Assembly (NCBI GenBank): GCA_009760855.2
Contig: WPIO01000066.1
Location: forward strand, 826,501-890,500
Length of the DNA: 64,000 bases
Source of the DNA: Cristatella mucedo
Lineage: Eukaryota; Bryozoa; Phylactolaemata; Cristatellidae
Direction of reading: 5' to 3'
Shown here one piece after another: positions 45,160-56,436 of this stretch. Made by a program: the position numbers and the translations under genes. The number at the start of each line of letters is the position of its first letter. The stretch's first letter is position 1. The notes under the pieces are model-generated. The model did no database searches. It saw only the letters and a list, made by a program, of their open reading frames with translations, and was not told the DNA's origin.

Positions 45160-45917
45160 CTGGCACTGGTACACGAGCACTGGTGGCGTCCTGAAGACGA
45201 GTGCCTGTGGCTGCTGTCGCCTCTGCTGCTGTCGCCTCTGCTGCTGCTGCTGCTGCTGCTGCAGCGGCTCAGGTTGCTGAGGATTGAGCCCGATTTTGCA
45301 GGAGCCCTGCGGAGCGGTCGCAGACTTTCGAGGCAATCTCCGAGGAGCCGTTCGCTCCACAAACTTCCACGGGGGCACTGGCGGCGGCGGTGGTGGTATG
45401 GGTGGCAGCGGCTGATACGGCGGCATGGCCGGCAGAGGCGGCGGCAGAGGAGGGCCCGGTGGAACGGCCGCCGGTATTGCGACGGCCGGAGGCGCGAAAC
45501 CGGTCGGCAACGATCCGAAGACGCTTCCGGGTGGCGCCGGAAATAGTCCCGGGGCGCCCGGCATCGGCAGTCCCGCGGCTGGCGGTGGCGGAGGCGGCGG
45601 TGGGGCTACGGGCAGCGGCGGCGGTGCCGGCGGAGGCGGCATGACGTCGGCGAATCGGCCAGGCTGACGGGGGCCTGGCAGCGGCGCGGCTGCCCACGCT
45701 GCGGCCGACGCCGCAGGCCAGCAATTGTTGTTCGTGCATCCGTGCTGGCTGCACGGCGCCGCGCCGCCGTTGTACGTAGCGCCGCTGCGGCAGCAGCAGG
45801 CCGCGCCGCAGTTGCTGTTGGCGCCGCAGTGAAACCCGTGCGGCTGTACGGCGCCAAAGCTCGGAGCTCCGCAGCCGTGAAGGGTGCACACTGGCGTGAC
45901 GAGCTGGCTGTCGGCAC
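45160..45917 (-). CDS. Exon E of the candidate gene: Cys cluster, proline-rich, polyglutamine
   Basis: The frame is open for the whole 758 nt. The donor is strong (GTGCCAG then GTGAGC). The acceptor at 45,918 (TACTTTGAAG) is weak, and CAG 12 bases further in is an alternative. Order: a Cys-rich block of about 50 residues (CTLHGCGAP, HCGANSNCGAACCCRSG, CSQHGCTNNNC), then about 100 residues of proline runs mixed with G, A and V (PPPPAPPPLPVAPPPPPPPP, PLPPPLPAMPPYQPLPPIPP), then PPVPPWKFVERTAPRRLPRK, then a glutamine tract (QQPEPLQQQQQQQQRRQQQ) and PPVLVYQCQ. The proline runs look like ligands for SH3, WW or EVH1 domains; this is inferred from composition. The fit of phases with D and F supports the frame. 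Antisense Gly/Arg frames are shadows. Confidence 0.6.
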
Positions 45918-46124
45918 CTTCAAAGTAGCGAGTCCAATTATTTCATCTTGAGAAAGATGATGCTTGAAGTCTGTTTCGCCGACTGCAGCGTGAGAGAAAA
46001 CCTAAAGAATTTGTTGCTGAGCGACTAGTATCTATATCCGGGCACTACGCAAGACCTCGGCTCTCGAGCTGCTACCCTGAGGGCAAGAAAGACTCAATTG
46101 AGTGAAAATAAAAGTTGAGGGAAA

Positions 46125-46438
46125 AGGGAGCGCTGCAGGTCCTAGACTGTGGAACTCGCTCCCACAATTCTTACGCAACGACAACTACTCTCCTACTGCC
46201 GACTATGGCACATCCTTTTCAGCGGTCCTGAGCTGCTACTTATATGCTACTCACTACCTCGACTGCTCTCCTGACTCTGCTATGCTTCCCACTTTCTCTT
46301 TGTTTCGTGAGACGAAGTCAGTTTGCTACCGAATGCGTACCGAAAGCCGCTTAGGCTGTGAGTGCGATATACAAAACTCTCCTGCGTAACACTCACATGG
46401 TCTGTATGACCATGAGGAGTTACAGATGGAGATACATT
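46125..46438 (+). mobile_element. LINE-A 3' fragment in the D-E intron
   Basis: Starts at GCTGCAGGTCCTAGACTGTG and ends GTTACAGATGGAGATACATT. Antisense to the gene. Confidence 0.85.
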
Positions 46439-46964
46439 CGGTCTGCGGCTCAAACTTGAACTCTGTGTATTCAAATTCGTTTCAATTAGATGCTGCAGCT
46501 CCGGACATATGTTTGCTAACTGATCATCACAAGATATCAACTTAGCGAAAGTGAAAGCAAGACGACTGCTAGCCACGGAGCTTGGAGGAGCAAAGAGGGT
46601 GGAGTACAGAAGACGACTTCTACTCGTCTTGCTATCACTTGCACTAAATTTATATCTTGTGGTGATCAGTTAGTACGTATATATTTGGAGGATCGTGAGA
46701 GTGGAGGACAGCAAGTGAAGCAAACTGCAAGCGAAAGAGAGGATTGTAATATGCAATTCTTTGCTTGATATGGAGCCACTGACGCTCAAATACAAGTCGT
46801 ATTTTGATTTCAGGGCTACGCTTTCGACCAGACGAGCTGCCGAGTTAAAGTTACAGATGATTGAGATTCTAAGCACAAAGTCCTGAATAAGAAGGTATTT
46901 AGCAGGCCCATTAGATCAATTCATAACTACCTGCACTGGCTACAAATTAAGGGTTAGCTGATTC

Positions 46965-47140
46965 AATAGCCACACATATGGTGCGGCAGAAGTTCTTAAC
47001 TCGCCCCCTCTTTCACAGCTTACATTAGGCAATGAGGGATTGCACCCTACAGGACTCGAACGCACGACCTGAGTCGTCACGCGGAGTTTCGAATCTAAGG
47101 TCCAGTGACTCACATCTAGTCTCTTCTTTTCTTACTCAGA
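46965..47140 (-). mobile_element. SINE-2-like copy, minus
   Basis: AGCTGATTCAATAGCCACAC, then GCAATGAGGGATTGCACCC and GGACTCGAACGCACGACCTG (box B in reverse), then TCGAATCTAAGGTCCAGTGA. Diverged from 20,695 and 57,310. Confidence 0.5.
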
Positions 47141-48045
47141 CCCATCTGACTATCTGACCTGTCTATCGTTCCTATCTGACCTACTCCAGCTGTTGTGCAC
47201 TTCTAACAAAACTCAAATACTTCGGAGCTATTGCCTTCGGTTTCATAGTTCCAAACTCCCTACCGACAACAGCACGAGAGACTCTCATTTCACTTTTACA
47301 ATTTTGAAAGAGCTCAAGGCACACAACACGCTCCTCACGACATTTGCTCTGTTCGCGTAAAACACTTTTATATAAAAACCGGTGCTGAAATAGGGCGGGT
47401 TATCGCACAAGTTATGTACCCGGAGTGAGATTTAATTATCTTTAGCACTGTTTCTTACTTTCAGGGGCAAACTATTAGTATTACTATTCTATTATTTTTT
47501 AATTATGAATAAATTCACTGCACCCATTCTCTGAAGGCATTATGACAACGGTATTATTATCATCCCGAATCATTATTATTTGGCCGGGCGAAGGGTAGAA
47601 GCGATGCTCTACCGGTTGTGTTTGGCCGATTCTGGGCAAGGTGTAAGACTCCCCAAACGGTTCAAACTTTTTTCGTGAAGGTGTGTGAGCAGCGGCCGAC
47701 GGCTAGCTGTTCCGCGATCGCCCAGAATTGATAAAACGTTTGCCAGTGAGTGTGAGCGATAGAACCAGCGTTCATTGTAAAGTAACCAGCCACTGACTAT
47801 CGAGGCAACCCGACAGTGACACGCCGAACGGTTGCCGTCAGGAACAGAGTGGTTGCAATGGGGTGGGGTGCTGCAGCAAGGGGGTGGGGTGCTGCTAAAG
47901 CTTCGCTTGAATCTGCCCCAGCGGCCATGCCTAGCTATTCTACCGGAATCCATTAGACGATCGCGTGCAATTGGCAGGAGATATATACGGAGGTGAGAAG
48001 AGTTGTTCCAGAGCCAATTTCCAGACAATATTGCGGAACTGTTCG
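47141..48045. other. Intronic, nothing recognised
   Basis: Part of the D-E intron. Contains short chance frames only. Confidence 0.4.
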
Positions 48046-48120
48046 TTTCATGCAAATATAAAGTGCCTAGAAAATGGCTTGATTCTCTTGGGATACTATA
48101 AAGTGACCTATTATTATAAT
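48046..48120 (+). mobile_element. SINE/LINE-B-type tail, plus, in intron
   Basis: ATGCAAATATAAAGTGCCTAG, then TTGATTCTCTTGGGATACTA and a TATTATTATAATTATA end, just beyond the donor of exon D. Confidence 0.6.
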
Positions 48121-48283
48121 TATATATTAAATGAAGTACCTGGAGTGAAAACAAAAGCGAGAAAGCAAAGACCGATCGCACTCGGTTTAACGTCGGTACA
48201 GCGAGGAAGGCTTACAGAGCGATGCGTGACTCGGCGACAGCGCAGCTTCAACGGTCGCCCGTCGGCGCCCGCCGCAGTCTTAC

Positions 48284-48979
48284 CTGGCGCAGCGTTCGAG
48301 CAGCCCGAGCGATACGGCAACAGCGTGCGTACGAGGGTCGAAGTCGGACGCTGGTTGCGACAGCAGCAGCCGCCGCCGCCGCCTGCGCAGGAGCAGGGGA
48401 TAGACTGAAATCTGCAGCCACCCAAGTCGTCGGTGAAATCCGGAGCCGCCGCACGCCCTGACAGCGGCGGCGGCGGCGGCGGGGGTGCGGGCGGAGGCGG
48501 CGGGGGTGGCGGGGGTGGCAGCATTTGCTGCGGTGGGAGGGAACCGGGCAGCGGAGGCAGTGCGGGCGGCGGAGGAGGCGGCAACGCAGCAGGCAGGGCG
48601 GGCAGCAGCGGCATGCTGGGGGCCATCGCCGGATATGTGGCTGGCGCGGCGGCCGGCGCCTGAGGCAGAAAGAGAGATGGCGCGGCCATGGGATAGGGGA
48701 GGAAGGGCGCAGCGGGCGGGGCGCGACCGCCTGCATTGGCCGCCAGGGCGGCCACGTTTAGGCCAGCGTTGAAGGCCGTCCAATCGGGTGCGTACGTCTG
48801 CGGCGGCTGGTCGAGCGCGAAAGGATCGGGCGCGGCTCGCTGCGGCGCTCCCATTGGCTCGTTCATTGGCTCGCCTGAAAGCAGAGGACGCGTAACCGTG
48901 GCAGCATCGGTTTTCATCGAGTGGACGCGTTTTGTAGCGTGGCGGTCATAGAAAACTGTAAATCCATCGCTTGCGAGCG
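48284..48979 (-). CDS. Exon D of the candidate gene: proline-rich
   Basis: Strong donor (GCGCCAG then GTAAGA) at 48,283. Two acceptors are possible: GCTATCTGCAG (exon from 48,979) or CTGCTTTCAG (exon from 48,874); both need one base from the previous exon, which exon B supplies and exon C does not. From the outer acceptor the frame reads LASDGFTVFYDRHATKRVHS, then GEPMNEPMGAPQRAAPDPFA, then an Ala/Pro-rich region (FLPYPMAAPSLFLPQAPAAA). Long proline runs follow (PPPPPPALPPLPGSLPPQQM and PPPPPPPPPPAPPPPPPP), then APDFTDDLGG and a Cys/Gly-rich end (CSCAGGGGGCCC, SGCSNAAP). The motif APDF also occurs in exon A. Pro-rich runs again suggest SH3/WW/EVH1-type partners. The Cys-rich end fits the Cys cluster opening exon E. 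Confidence 0.6.
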
Positions 48980-49634
48980 CTGCAGATAGCAAAAATTGTA
49001 ACTCCACTGCTTATACATGGATATAGCGCCTGCAGAAGAAACTGACCATCTTTTCATTTAGCATTCGGTGCGTCCTTCGGCGTCTCTTCTTCTTTACATA
49101 AAGTTAGAGCGCACAGCTGTTTGCTCAGTCAGAGAAATTTATCATTTGAGTGCACGTGTATTCTGAAACTGCTCTCATTGCAAATTACCGCAAAACGTGC
49201 TTCATTTTAGCACATTTGAAGCACGCAGGGGAAGTGCTGTTCTTACGGGCTGCTAAGTAAATAGTTAACTGTTGTTAATGCTATTAGTCGAGACCTCCGT
49301 GGTCAAGCTGCCATTGCGCGTACGGTGCTCGGCTCGACATTTATTTAGGCTTACTTGAAGCTCGTCTGCATTCTTAAGTCTAATTCTAGCAGACGTTCCT
49401 CCGAGACAGTTCACGCCTCTGCAGCTGTTATACTTTTAGAATCCGATAGGGTCGCGCGAGCGAGCCAGTTCCCCTCCTCCAGCTGGCGCCCGAGGTTTCA
49501 ATTAATTTAATTAGTACATAGCCTATTTGGAGAGTTATTGCCTGCAGTCTCATTCAGACCGTGAATTTCAGATAGATGAGTTTTGAAATTTCTGTAGTTT
49601 AACCTTCTAGGAGTTCAGAAAATGGAGTGCTGAC

Positions 49635-49708
49635 CTTGCAGAAGACAGGACGGGGGCAGACCGCCGCCGCCGCCGCCAGCGTGCTTTCAGGCATCTCCAT
49701 AGCCTCGG
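49635..49708 (-). CDS. Exon C of the candidate gene (small, Ala-rich)
   Basis: 74 nt between TTACTTTAACAG and GTCAGC. In phase with exon B it reads AEAMEMPESTLAAAAAVCPR then PVFCK. It ends in phase 0, which does not meet exon D. It is either a cassette exon whose inclusion shifts the frame, or is followed by an undetected exon between 49,000 and 49,630. Confidence 0.5.
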
Positions 49709-50145
49709 CTGTTAAAGTAAGTGAATGAAGTGTAAGTGAATGAAGCTCATGCAGAAATGGCGTGAGAAGGGAGCTATCCAGCTTGTAAAGAAAAGACAAG
49801 CAGACACTGCAAACGATTGAGGTCTTCAAACTGTTTGCTCGAGATTACTCTATCCGGTCAGCCACTTGCGGCTGGGGATAGCTTCTGGGCCTGCAGGAGG
49901 AAAAGATACTTAATTGCAAGGAAATAAAAGGAAAAGATAATTCTATTTTGATAAGAACGTTCAGAGCCTCTGCTGCTGTTGCGGCTTTAGATGCTAATGC
50001 AGCAGCTTCATCTAGCATAGGATGGTGGCTGAGACAGGCAGGGTTACATTAATCGGAATGGTAGCAAAGGAAACGTGAAGCAGGTCTAAATCAGCACACG
50101 CAGCGCAGTTAAAGTAGCCAATCGGATAGAGCCATGCGCGAGTAT
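49709..50145. other. Intronic, nothing recognised
   Basis: Part of the B-C intron, with no repeat or exon seen. Confidence 0.4.
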
Positions 50146-50275
50146 AAATCATTTTCAGAGCGCCCTAAGAGAGAATCGTCTCTATCCGTGTGCTTTATAT
50201 ATGCAGTCATTCTTGAGCCTGCGACCTCGGTCTCTTTGAGTAAACTATCGACCTCTGCTCCTACAAACAGACCGC
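50146..50275 (-). mobile_element. SINE-1-like copy, minus, in intron
   Basis: AGAGCGCCCTAAGAGAGAAT, CTCTATCCGTGTGCTTTATA, then TTGAGCCTGCGACCTCGG and a decayed tRNA-like head. Confidence 0.55.
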
Positions 50276-51555
50276 AGTGAAACAATCTCTAAGGAGACTC
50301 TTCAAGTCTCCACAAGTGGCATAACAACCAAAATTTGCGGACAGGTCAAGATAAATGCAAACTACTCCGTATTAATTTTCTAATTAATTCTACCGTTGTG
50401 ATGTGATGAGCGAAGTAAAAAAAAAAATTTTCCTTCAGTCTTTATTTCATAATTTAGTCAAAAATTGAATTTTCCACAGAAAATATATAACGAGCATGTT
50501 TGTAATCTCTTTCATGGTCAATATAATTAGTGTCAAAATTACTGCAGCGGTGCTGTTGTGAGATAATCAATTAATCCCAGGCATTTTTTGTTTGAAAAGA
50601 AATTCGATTACACGGAAAATGCATGCACTTACTCTTTGACGTAGCAATACAGCTCTACTTGGTTCAATGGCTAAACTACTACTTATCAAATAAGCCTACG
50701 TGAAATCGAAGTCTCGCGGAGAGGAGAAGGTCAGAGCGAGTATCTAACCAAAAATTGCAAAAGCAGTAGCCGGCATAACGCAGTGGGAGCTACTAAACCG
50801 GCTCGTTGTGGTTGCTAACTATCTCAGAAAAGTCAGCGTGGGCAAGAAAACAAGTAAAGAAAAATTTAAGCCTCGGGGGTTTCCTTGAAAGCTATAGGCA
50901 GTAATATTCTTAATCCAAAATGGTCTCTCTATATCGTGTGCAGAGAGGCACGTTTTATTGCTCATTGACAATGCCTCGCGAACGACTAAGTAAGAGAGGC
51001 AAATCAGTTTTATTAGCCAAAAACTCCAGAAACTGCTGAAGACATTTGACTTGCAAAAAGGGCTGTGTCAATACTGTGACAAAAATCGATCGAAGCTACG
51101 AAATCAATGCAATGGGGTTCTGGTAGCAGACAAGGCTACTTGAGCAGATGTAGAGCTCTTGGTCACATTCTGAAAAAATCTGAAACTCTTTGCAGAATGA
51201 CTTCGATAAAGCCACTGTCTTCAGAACATTCAATACGATGAGATAACCATTTACATACAGATAATGGTCTCAACCTGGCAAGTACAGTAATTTATAAAAT
51301 ATAATGGCAAGCAGTGTGCATCTAGCAGTGACTTGAGTAGCTATGTCGGAGACTGGCAGTCTGCGTCAGACTTTCTGTCCACTTTCAAAAACATCACAAC
51401 ACTGTAAGCTCTGGCAAGAAGTCAATTACAGTGTAAAGCTACACCTGCAGCAAGAATCAATCAAGTCAATAGATCAAAAATGGGGTGTATAGAAGTCAGC
51501 AACTTTAATCCTCCAGAGAGCTTCTTTCATGGGCCAAGTGCTTGCTATATTGACT
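50276..51555. other. Intronic, nothing recognised
   Basis: AT-rich, no exon or element seen. Confidence 0.4.
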
Positions 51556-51690
51556 TGAAATAAAAATATAATTCATTTGTATAGCACCCTAAGAGAACGT
51601 AATCTCTATTCAAGCGCTTCACGTATCCCACGGGGCTCGAACCCTCGACCACGGTTGGGGCCCCTTAACCAGTGGTTCAAACCAGGTTCC
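51556..51690 (-). mobile_element. SINE-1 copy, minus, in intron
   Basis: TAATTCATTTGTATAGCACC, CTATTCAAGCGCTTCACGTA, then GGGGCTCGAACCCTCGACCA (box B reversed) and CCCCTTAACCAGTGGTTC, the start of the tRNA-like head. Confidence 0.7.
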
Positions 51691-51927
51691 CCTAATCAAG
51701 ACAGTACAATGCATTAAAATACGTCACTGTTTGCTGGCTCCGCTCATTAAATTCTACATATCGTAAATCTATTCTAGAACGGCTTCCATTCAAGGGTGTT
51801 TTATTTGTATTCACATGGAAATTTTCTTATGTATTTAGTATACTACGAAGACATCGAGACTTAAGTGAGCATAATCGTAAAGTGCAGTGAGTAGTATGCC
51901 GTCTCGCAATTCTTTCTTAAAACCTAC

Positions 51928-52009
51928 CCTGGTCTGCTCCTTCTTCGTCTTGAAAGTCGTATGGATTGTCGTAGGGGTCCTCATCTGCATACGGATCATT
52001 GTAGTCGTT
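51928..52009 (-). CDS. Exon B of the candidate gene: acidic DPY repeats
   Basis: 82 nt with a good acceptor (CTACATTTCTTGCAG) and donor (GTAGGT). In phase 0 it reads NDYNDPYADEDPYDNPYDF, then QDEEGADQ. The DPY/NPY unit is repeated, tyrosines are evenly spaced in an acidic setting, and PY is followed by D or A. Such tyrosines are common phosphorylation or adaptor sites; this is inferred. The phase fits exon A on one side and exon C or D on the other. A second open frame (TTTMIRMQMR...) is an antiregular Thr/Arg string and is less likely. Confidence 0.65.
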
Positions 52010-53328
52010 CTGCAAGAAATGTAGGCTTGCTCAGTAGGACGCGACTGAGCGCGCACCCACTTGCAAAACACGCGCGTTCTTGGCGTCACAGCAGCTGCCT
52101 GCGGCTGCACAACGAGAGTCGACCGTCGGGGACTTCAGCCCACGGCACTCGGTCGGCAGGCGTCCGTCTGCGGCGCGTCCTCTTGGCTCGTGCATTCGCC
52201 CGTCCTCATACGATCCACCCACTCGCATTTTGCTTGGTCTGCATTTCAAATAATCCTTTCAGTTATCCGATCATCTACGGACTGAACAGCCAGCGTCTGA
52301 AAGGTGTATTGCAGCAGCGCTTATTAGTCAGACACTCAGCTGGATAAAACGGCCTTCTTAGCTCCCCGGTCATTGGCTATCTTGTCGGTCGTATCGTAAG
52401 ATTTATCATTTAGCAGGGTCTCGATTATTGAGCTCGAATTAGAAAACTATCATATGCCGTTTTCAAATATTTAGTAGAGAAAACGACGTCATGTCAAGAT
52501 AAGGCTTATGGGTAAGCCCTGGTAGTTCTTCATTATACTATCAGCTGCTTCAGTTTGCAACCAACGGCAAATCTAACACACAATCTGCCAATCGGTAAAA
52601 ATTCGAATTGTAAATAATAATAATAACAAAAACACACTTGATAAAGCATGCAAATGCAAATAAATATATTGGCGACCCTGGCAAAGCGGAATTCTAGCCC
52701 AGGTGCTAAATTTAGCTCAATAGAGTCCGATAGATTTCTGAAATCTATTGTATCGGTAGTCGGGAACGGCTAATCAATGTTCCGGTTCTGTCTGGCTCTA
52801 TGTCGATGTCAAAGGCGTGCAGGGATTTCCTCAGGTTCAGTCAACCGCGCGAGCGTGCTGCCACGCTTTCCACTGCGATACCACAATTTAGTACCCGCTG
52901 CCACGCCGCACTTTAGTTTCCGCTCTGCTCGCTCGTCGCCATGTTCGCTCGGCACCTTGCTCTGATCTCGTTTCCCCTGGCGTTTTCTTGAAAGCTTGTG
53001 CTAACCGTCAGGTAGCTCGTAGGGCCAGCCTGAATCCGCGCGAAACCAAAAATCTTTGCTCTTTGAAGATAAGGGAGCTCCAGGATTGGATTTTCCACTT
53101 GTTGAACAGAAAAAATTTATCTTTTTGGCTGACTTTTACGGAATAATTACGGACTTTTCCACTTGTGCCCACACGTAACCTTATGCTTAACGGGCATCTG
53201 GCGAGCGGCAAGTCACATGGCTCCTCAGCATTCAGAATTTATCTTTTTGGCTGACTGTTACGGAATGCTTAACAGTACACCAGTTTTAGTGAGCCGTCTA
53301 TTACATTATTACAACAATCGACAGCAGT
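52010..53328. other. Intron A-B, partly GC-rich
   Basis: Holds a short LINE-B-type scrap (AATAATAATAACAAAAACACACTTGATAAAGC, 52,615-52,650; given as landmark). At 53,090-53,290 the phrase TTTATCTTTTTGGCTGACT is present twice, about 120 bp apart. No further exon identified. Confidence 0.4.
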
Positions 53329-53845
53329 TGTATCTCCGTCTGTAACTATATAAAGCCACGAAGACTAAGTTGGTGTAACCCAGGAGGGTTTTTATATCCA
53401 ACTCACAGCCTAGGCGGCTTTCGGTACGCATTCGGTAGCCAACAGACTTCATCTCACGCAACAAAGAAAAAGTGTGAAGACTAGCAGAGTCAGGAGAGCA
53501 GTTGAGGTAGCAAATATTATGGAAGCAGTTGTTCAGGACGGCTGGAAATTATGCGCTATAGTTGGCAACAGTAATGTAAATGTCGCTGATTAAGAACTGC
53601 GGAAGTGAGTTCCACAGTCTAGAAAGTGCAGAGCTAAGGTTGCTGTCGCCCATGGTCTTTAAGTGAAGGAACAGAACCGCTAATGTATTATCCAGACAGA
53701 ACTTGAGGGCGTGAGGAGACTAAACTGGTGCAGCAGTTAAGCTAGATGTGAAGAAGAAAAACCATGGCGGACCTTGTGGGTCAGCGTATAAACTTTACTC
53801 AGTACCCGTTGATCAACTGGGAGTCATCCACGCTATTTCAACAAA
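53329..53845 (-). mobile_element. LINE-A 3' portion, minus, in intron A-B
   Basis: Starts with the reversed 3' end (TGTATCTCCGTCTGTAACT) and covers the C-terminal coding region, with many small changes (GCAGTTAAGCTAGATGTGAA corresponds to the AELLHQ block). Confidence 0.8.
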
Positions 53846-53904
53846 GACGGCGCAGTTGTTCTTAATTACTTGTAAAATGCTTTATAGTACATTACTCTCG
53901 AGAC

Positions 53905-54078
53905 TTTGCTATGCTTCTCACGTTCTCTTTGTTGCGTAAGATGATGTCTGTTGGCTACCGAATGCCTACCCAAAGCTGCTTAGGCTGTGAGTCCACTATA
54001 CGAAACTCTTCTGCGTAACACCCACATGGTCTTTATGGCTTTGTGGAGTTACAGACGGAGATACATTACATTACTTTT
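53905..54078 (+). mobile_element. LINE-A 3' end, plus
   Basis: GCTATGCTTCTCACGTTCTC to GTTACAGACGGAGATACATT. Lies 60 bp from the inverted copy, so the two 3' ends face outward. Confidence 0.8.
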
Positions 54079-54164
54079 AGCAAGCTCTTTGGCAGCTGTA
54101 ATTGGTCTAACAGCTCGAGCCTCCTTTGGCAGCTCTAATTTCACGATCTATTCCAAAGGGAATT

Positions 54165-54250
54165 GTGCTTCCTTTGCAGCAAATGTGAAGTTCCTAGAAA
54201 GTGATTGAGTTGTGTGGGTGCTATAACAAGTGCATTATTATTATATTTGT
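54165..54250 (+). mobile_element. LINE-B-type tail
   Basis: TTCCTTTGCAGCAAATGTGA, AAAGTGATTGAGTTGTGTGG, then TGCATTATTATTATA. Confidence 0.65.
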
Positions 54251-55004
54251 TATTTCGGTATACTTGTTCCGGAATACACTAAAAGAGGGTTTAACAAGAG
54301 GTGAAGATCGCAAGGCTTTCTGACACCTTTGTACCATTTATAATTAGCAGATTTTCTGAAAGCCCGATACTCCGCAAATAAAGGACGCCATTTCAGAGCT
54401 TCCACCCCCATTAAAATAGTTCATACCTCTTAATTTGAAGAGCCTCAAGCCGCACGGCGAAGGCGTGGCCGAGCTTCTCCCTTAAGACCTCAATGAAAAT
54501 TAAGGCATGCTCTATTAATTCTTCCTTTAAAAAAAGAACTGCACGCTGTACTGAAAGCCGCTCTGCTCGAGCGTTCGTGCGATTCGCTCGATCTTCTAAA
54601 CTCGGCCTGAACAGCTACGACCGCAGCCTAGCTGGAAAAGTCTTTGACCTTAGCGACGAAAGCCCGCCGCAGGCTGCTGAGCTTCGCCTGCGAAGTTAAT
54701 CTTGTTCCTCTGTACCATTGGGATCTTCTTTTGGTATGGTTGGTTGGTATGGTTCTTTTGGTATGTATGGTTTATATGGTTCCTTAATCTGAGCGACGAA
54801 AGCGCGCCGCCCGACCCGGCTGCTCCGCCTCTAGAAAACCGAAATTACCTCCTCTCATTGGCTCCATCTACCTGGCCCCGCCACTTAAGTCGGATAATTG
54901 GGGCGGGGCTGTGACCCATTCAGTCCTCCCCTCTCCGCCATTGGTTGTCATTGATGGGCCTGCGGTCCTATCCGTCGGTCGATTGTATCGAGCTTACAGT
55001 CGAT
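54251..55004. other. Intronic; small duplication
   Basis: GCGACGAAAGC.CGCCG at 54,653 and 54,790 is duplicated around a TATGGTTGGT-rich simple stretch (54,715-54,785). No exon recognised. Confidence 0.4.
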
Positions 55005-55160
55005 GCGAATAATAGTAAAAATAATAATAATGCACTTGATAAAGCACCCTCAGAGAACTCAATCTCTTTCTAGGTGCTTTACATTTGCTGCAAAGAGAAA
55101 TGTAACTGAATGGTGAGTAATATCATGCTTGATAAACAACATGAATAACATGGTTGGGGA
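55005..55160 (-). mobile_element. LINE-B 3' end, minus
   Basis: AATAATAATAATGCACTTG, hairpin (AAAGCACCCTCAG..TTCTAGGTGCTTTACA), then ATCATGCTTGATAAACAACA TGAATAACATGG. Confidence 0.8.
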
Positions 55161-56239
55161 GAGGGCGAGCGCGTCATCCTGAGCCTCCGTCTAGTTGAAG
55201 GGCTCTGTTTTGCTACTCGCGTTTACGTCCTTCGATTCTCTGACTCCGACCAGGTATTCCAGACCGCTTTCGTTCGAGCGAGGCCTTCTACCGCCTAAAG
55301 CGGCTAACCAATTTAACTCGGTCGCTTGGCAAACGCTGAAATAGATGTGTTCAACCTCTCACCGGAACCGGGCTCGGCGGCTATTCCCCACCGCCAACCG
55401 GCTGCGGCGGCTTTCGACTAAGAGCAGGTATCGCCCTAAGTTGTGACTCGTCGCCCTGATAACCCCGCATCACAGTATAAACGCGTATAAACGCGTCCAC
55501 ACGCGAAATGGGTGTCAACGGGCCATCATAAGCTTGCCTCAGTGCCGTAAATGTCGCCGGGCCATAAAATGGCCACAACGCACTTAACAAAACGGCCATG
55601 AACTAGCAACAGTGCTACCAGCAAGTCAATAAATGGCAACGAACCATAAACCAGCCACGCGCTGCCCCCTATTCCACCTTAAGTCGATTACCTGCGTCTC
55701 TAACCGACCTCAAATCCTCAGCCTTTCGGTCATATGCAGTCAAAGCCACGACCTCACTTCCGAAATAATAATTCATGGCATACCCTGACTTGACGAAATT
55801 TTAAATGAATCTTAAAACGTGCCGGATTCATCGCACCATTTTCTGGGTCAGAAATATGTGCCTTTGTGTACTTTGCGCAGCTGAAAATGTGCATGCTGTT
55901 CCTAATCAATCAGCATCAGATTACGGAAAGCGCTTAGAAAGGCGTTTGGGTGTCTTCCGGTGCTTTACAAATGTCATACTAATGCTGTATTTATTAATGC
56001 TACTCATAGTAACCTCGTACTTGATTCGATAACCTCCGTAAAAGACATCTTATTAAAACATATTTATCGTTAGTATTGCTACCTAAGAGGATGTATTCGC
56101 TATCCAGGCGCTTTACTTATGTCGGACGGCACGAGTCCACAAACCTGGCCCAGGGGAAAGGTCGAAAAATGGTCAAACAATTTTTAAGGGAAGCACCTTA
56201 CCCCCTAGGCCAAACAAGGGTGCCAAACGCTCGGATACT
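55161..56239. other. Intronic, nothing recognised
   Basis: Short frames only. A SINE-1-like scrap (AAGAGGATGTATTCGCTATC CAGGCGCTTTACTTATG) lies at about 56,085-56,120. Confidence 0.4.
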
Positions 56240-56362
56240 TAATATTAATAATAATAATGCACTTGACAAAGCGCCCTCGGAGAACTCAATCTCTTTCTAG
56301 GTGCTTTACATTTGCTGCAAAGGGAAATGCTATTGAATGGTGAGTAATATCATGCTTGAGAC
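56240..56362 (-). mobile_element. LINE-B 3' end, minus, close to exon A
   Basis: AATAATAATAATGCACTTG, hairpin (CAAAGCGCCCTCGG..TCTAGGTGCTTTACA), GAATGGTGAGTAATATCATG CTTGA. It ends about 75 bp from the exon A donor. Confidence 0.8.
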
Positions 56363-56436
56363 GGCAGCATCGCGTGCCATTTTTGCAGCTGCATTGAACG
56401 CCGGATTCACAGTTTAGTAGTATCCTCATGACTTAC

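Noticed and set aside
45606-45923. Minus-strand frame starting MKVPTASS.. overlapping exon E
   Set aside because: It ends in Arg/Ala-rich low-complexity sequence and does not join exon F in phase.
48433-48663. Glycine-rich + strand frames opposite exon D (and 45425-45667 opposite exon E)
   Set aside because: They are the complement of CCG/CCN proline codons. The minus frames are bounded by good splice sites and have consistent phases; the + frames are not.
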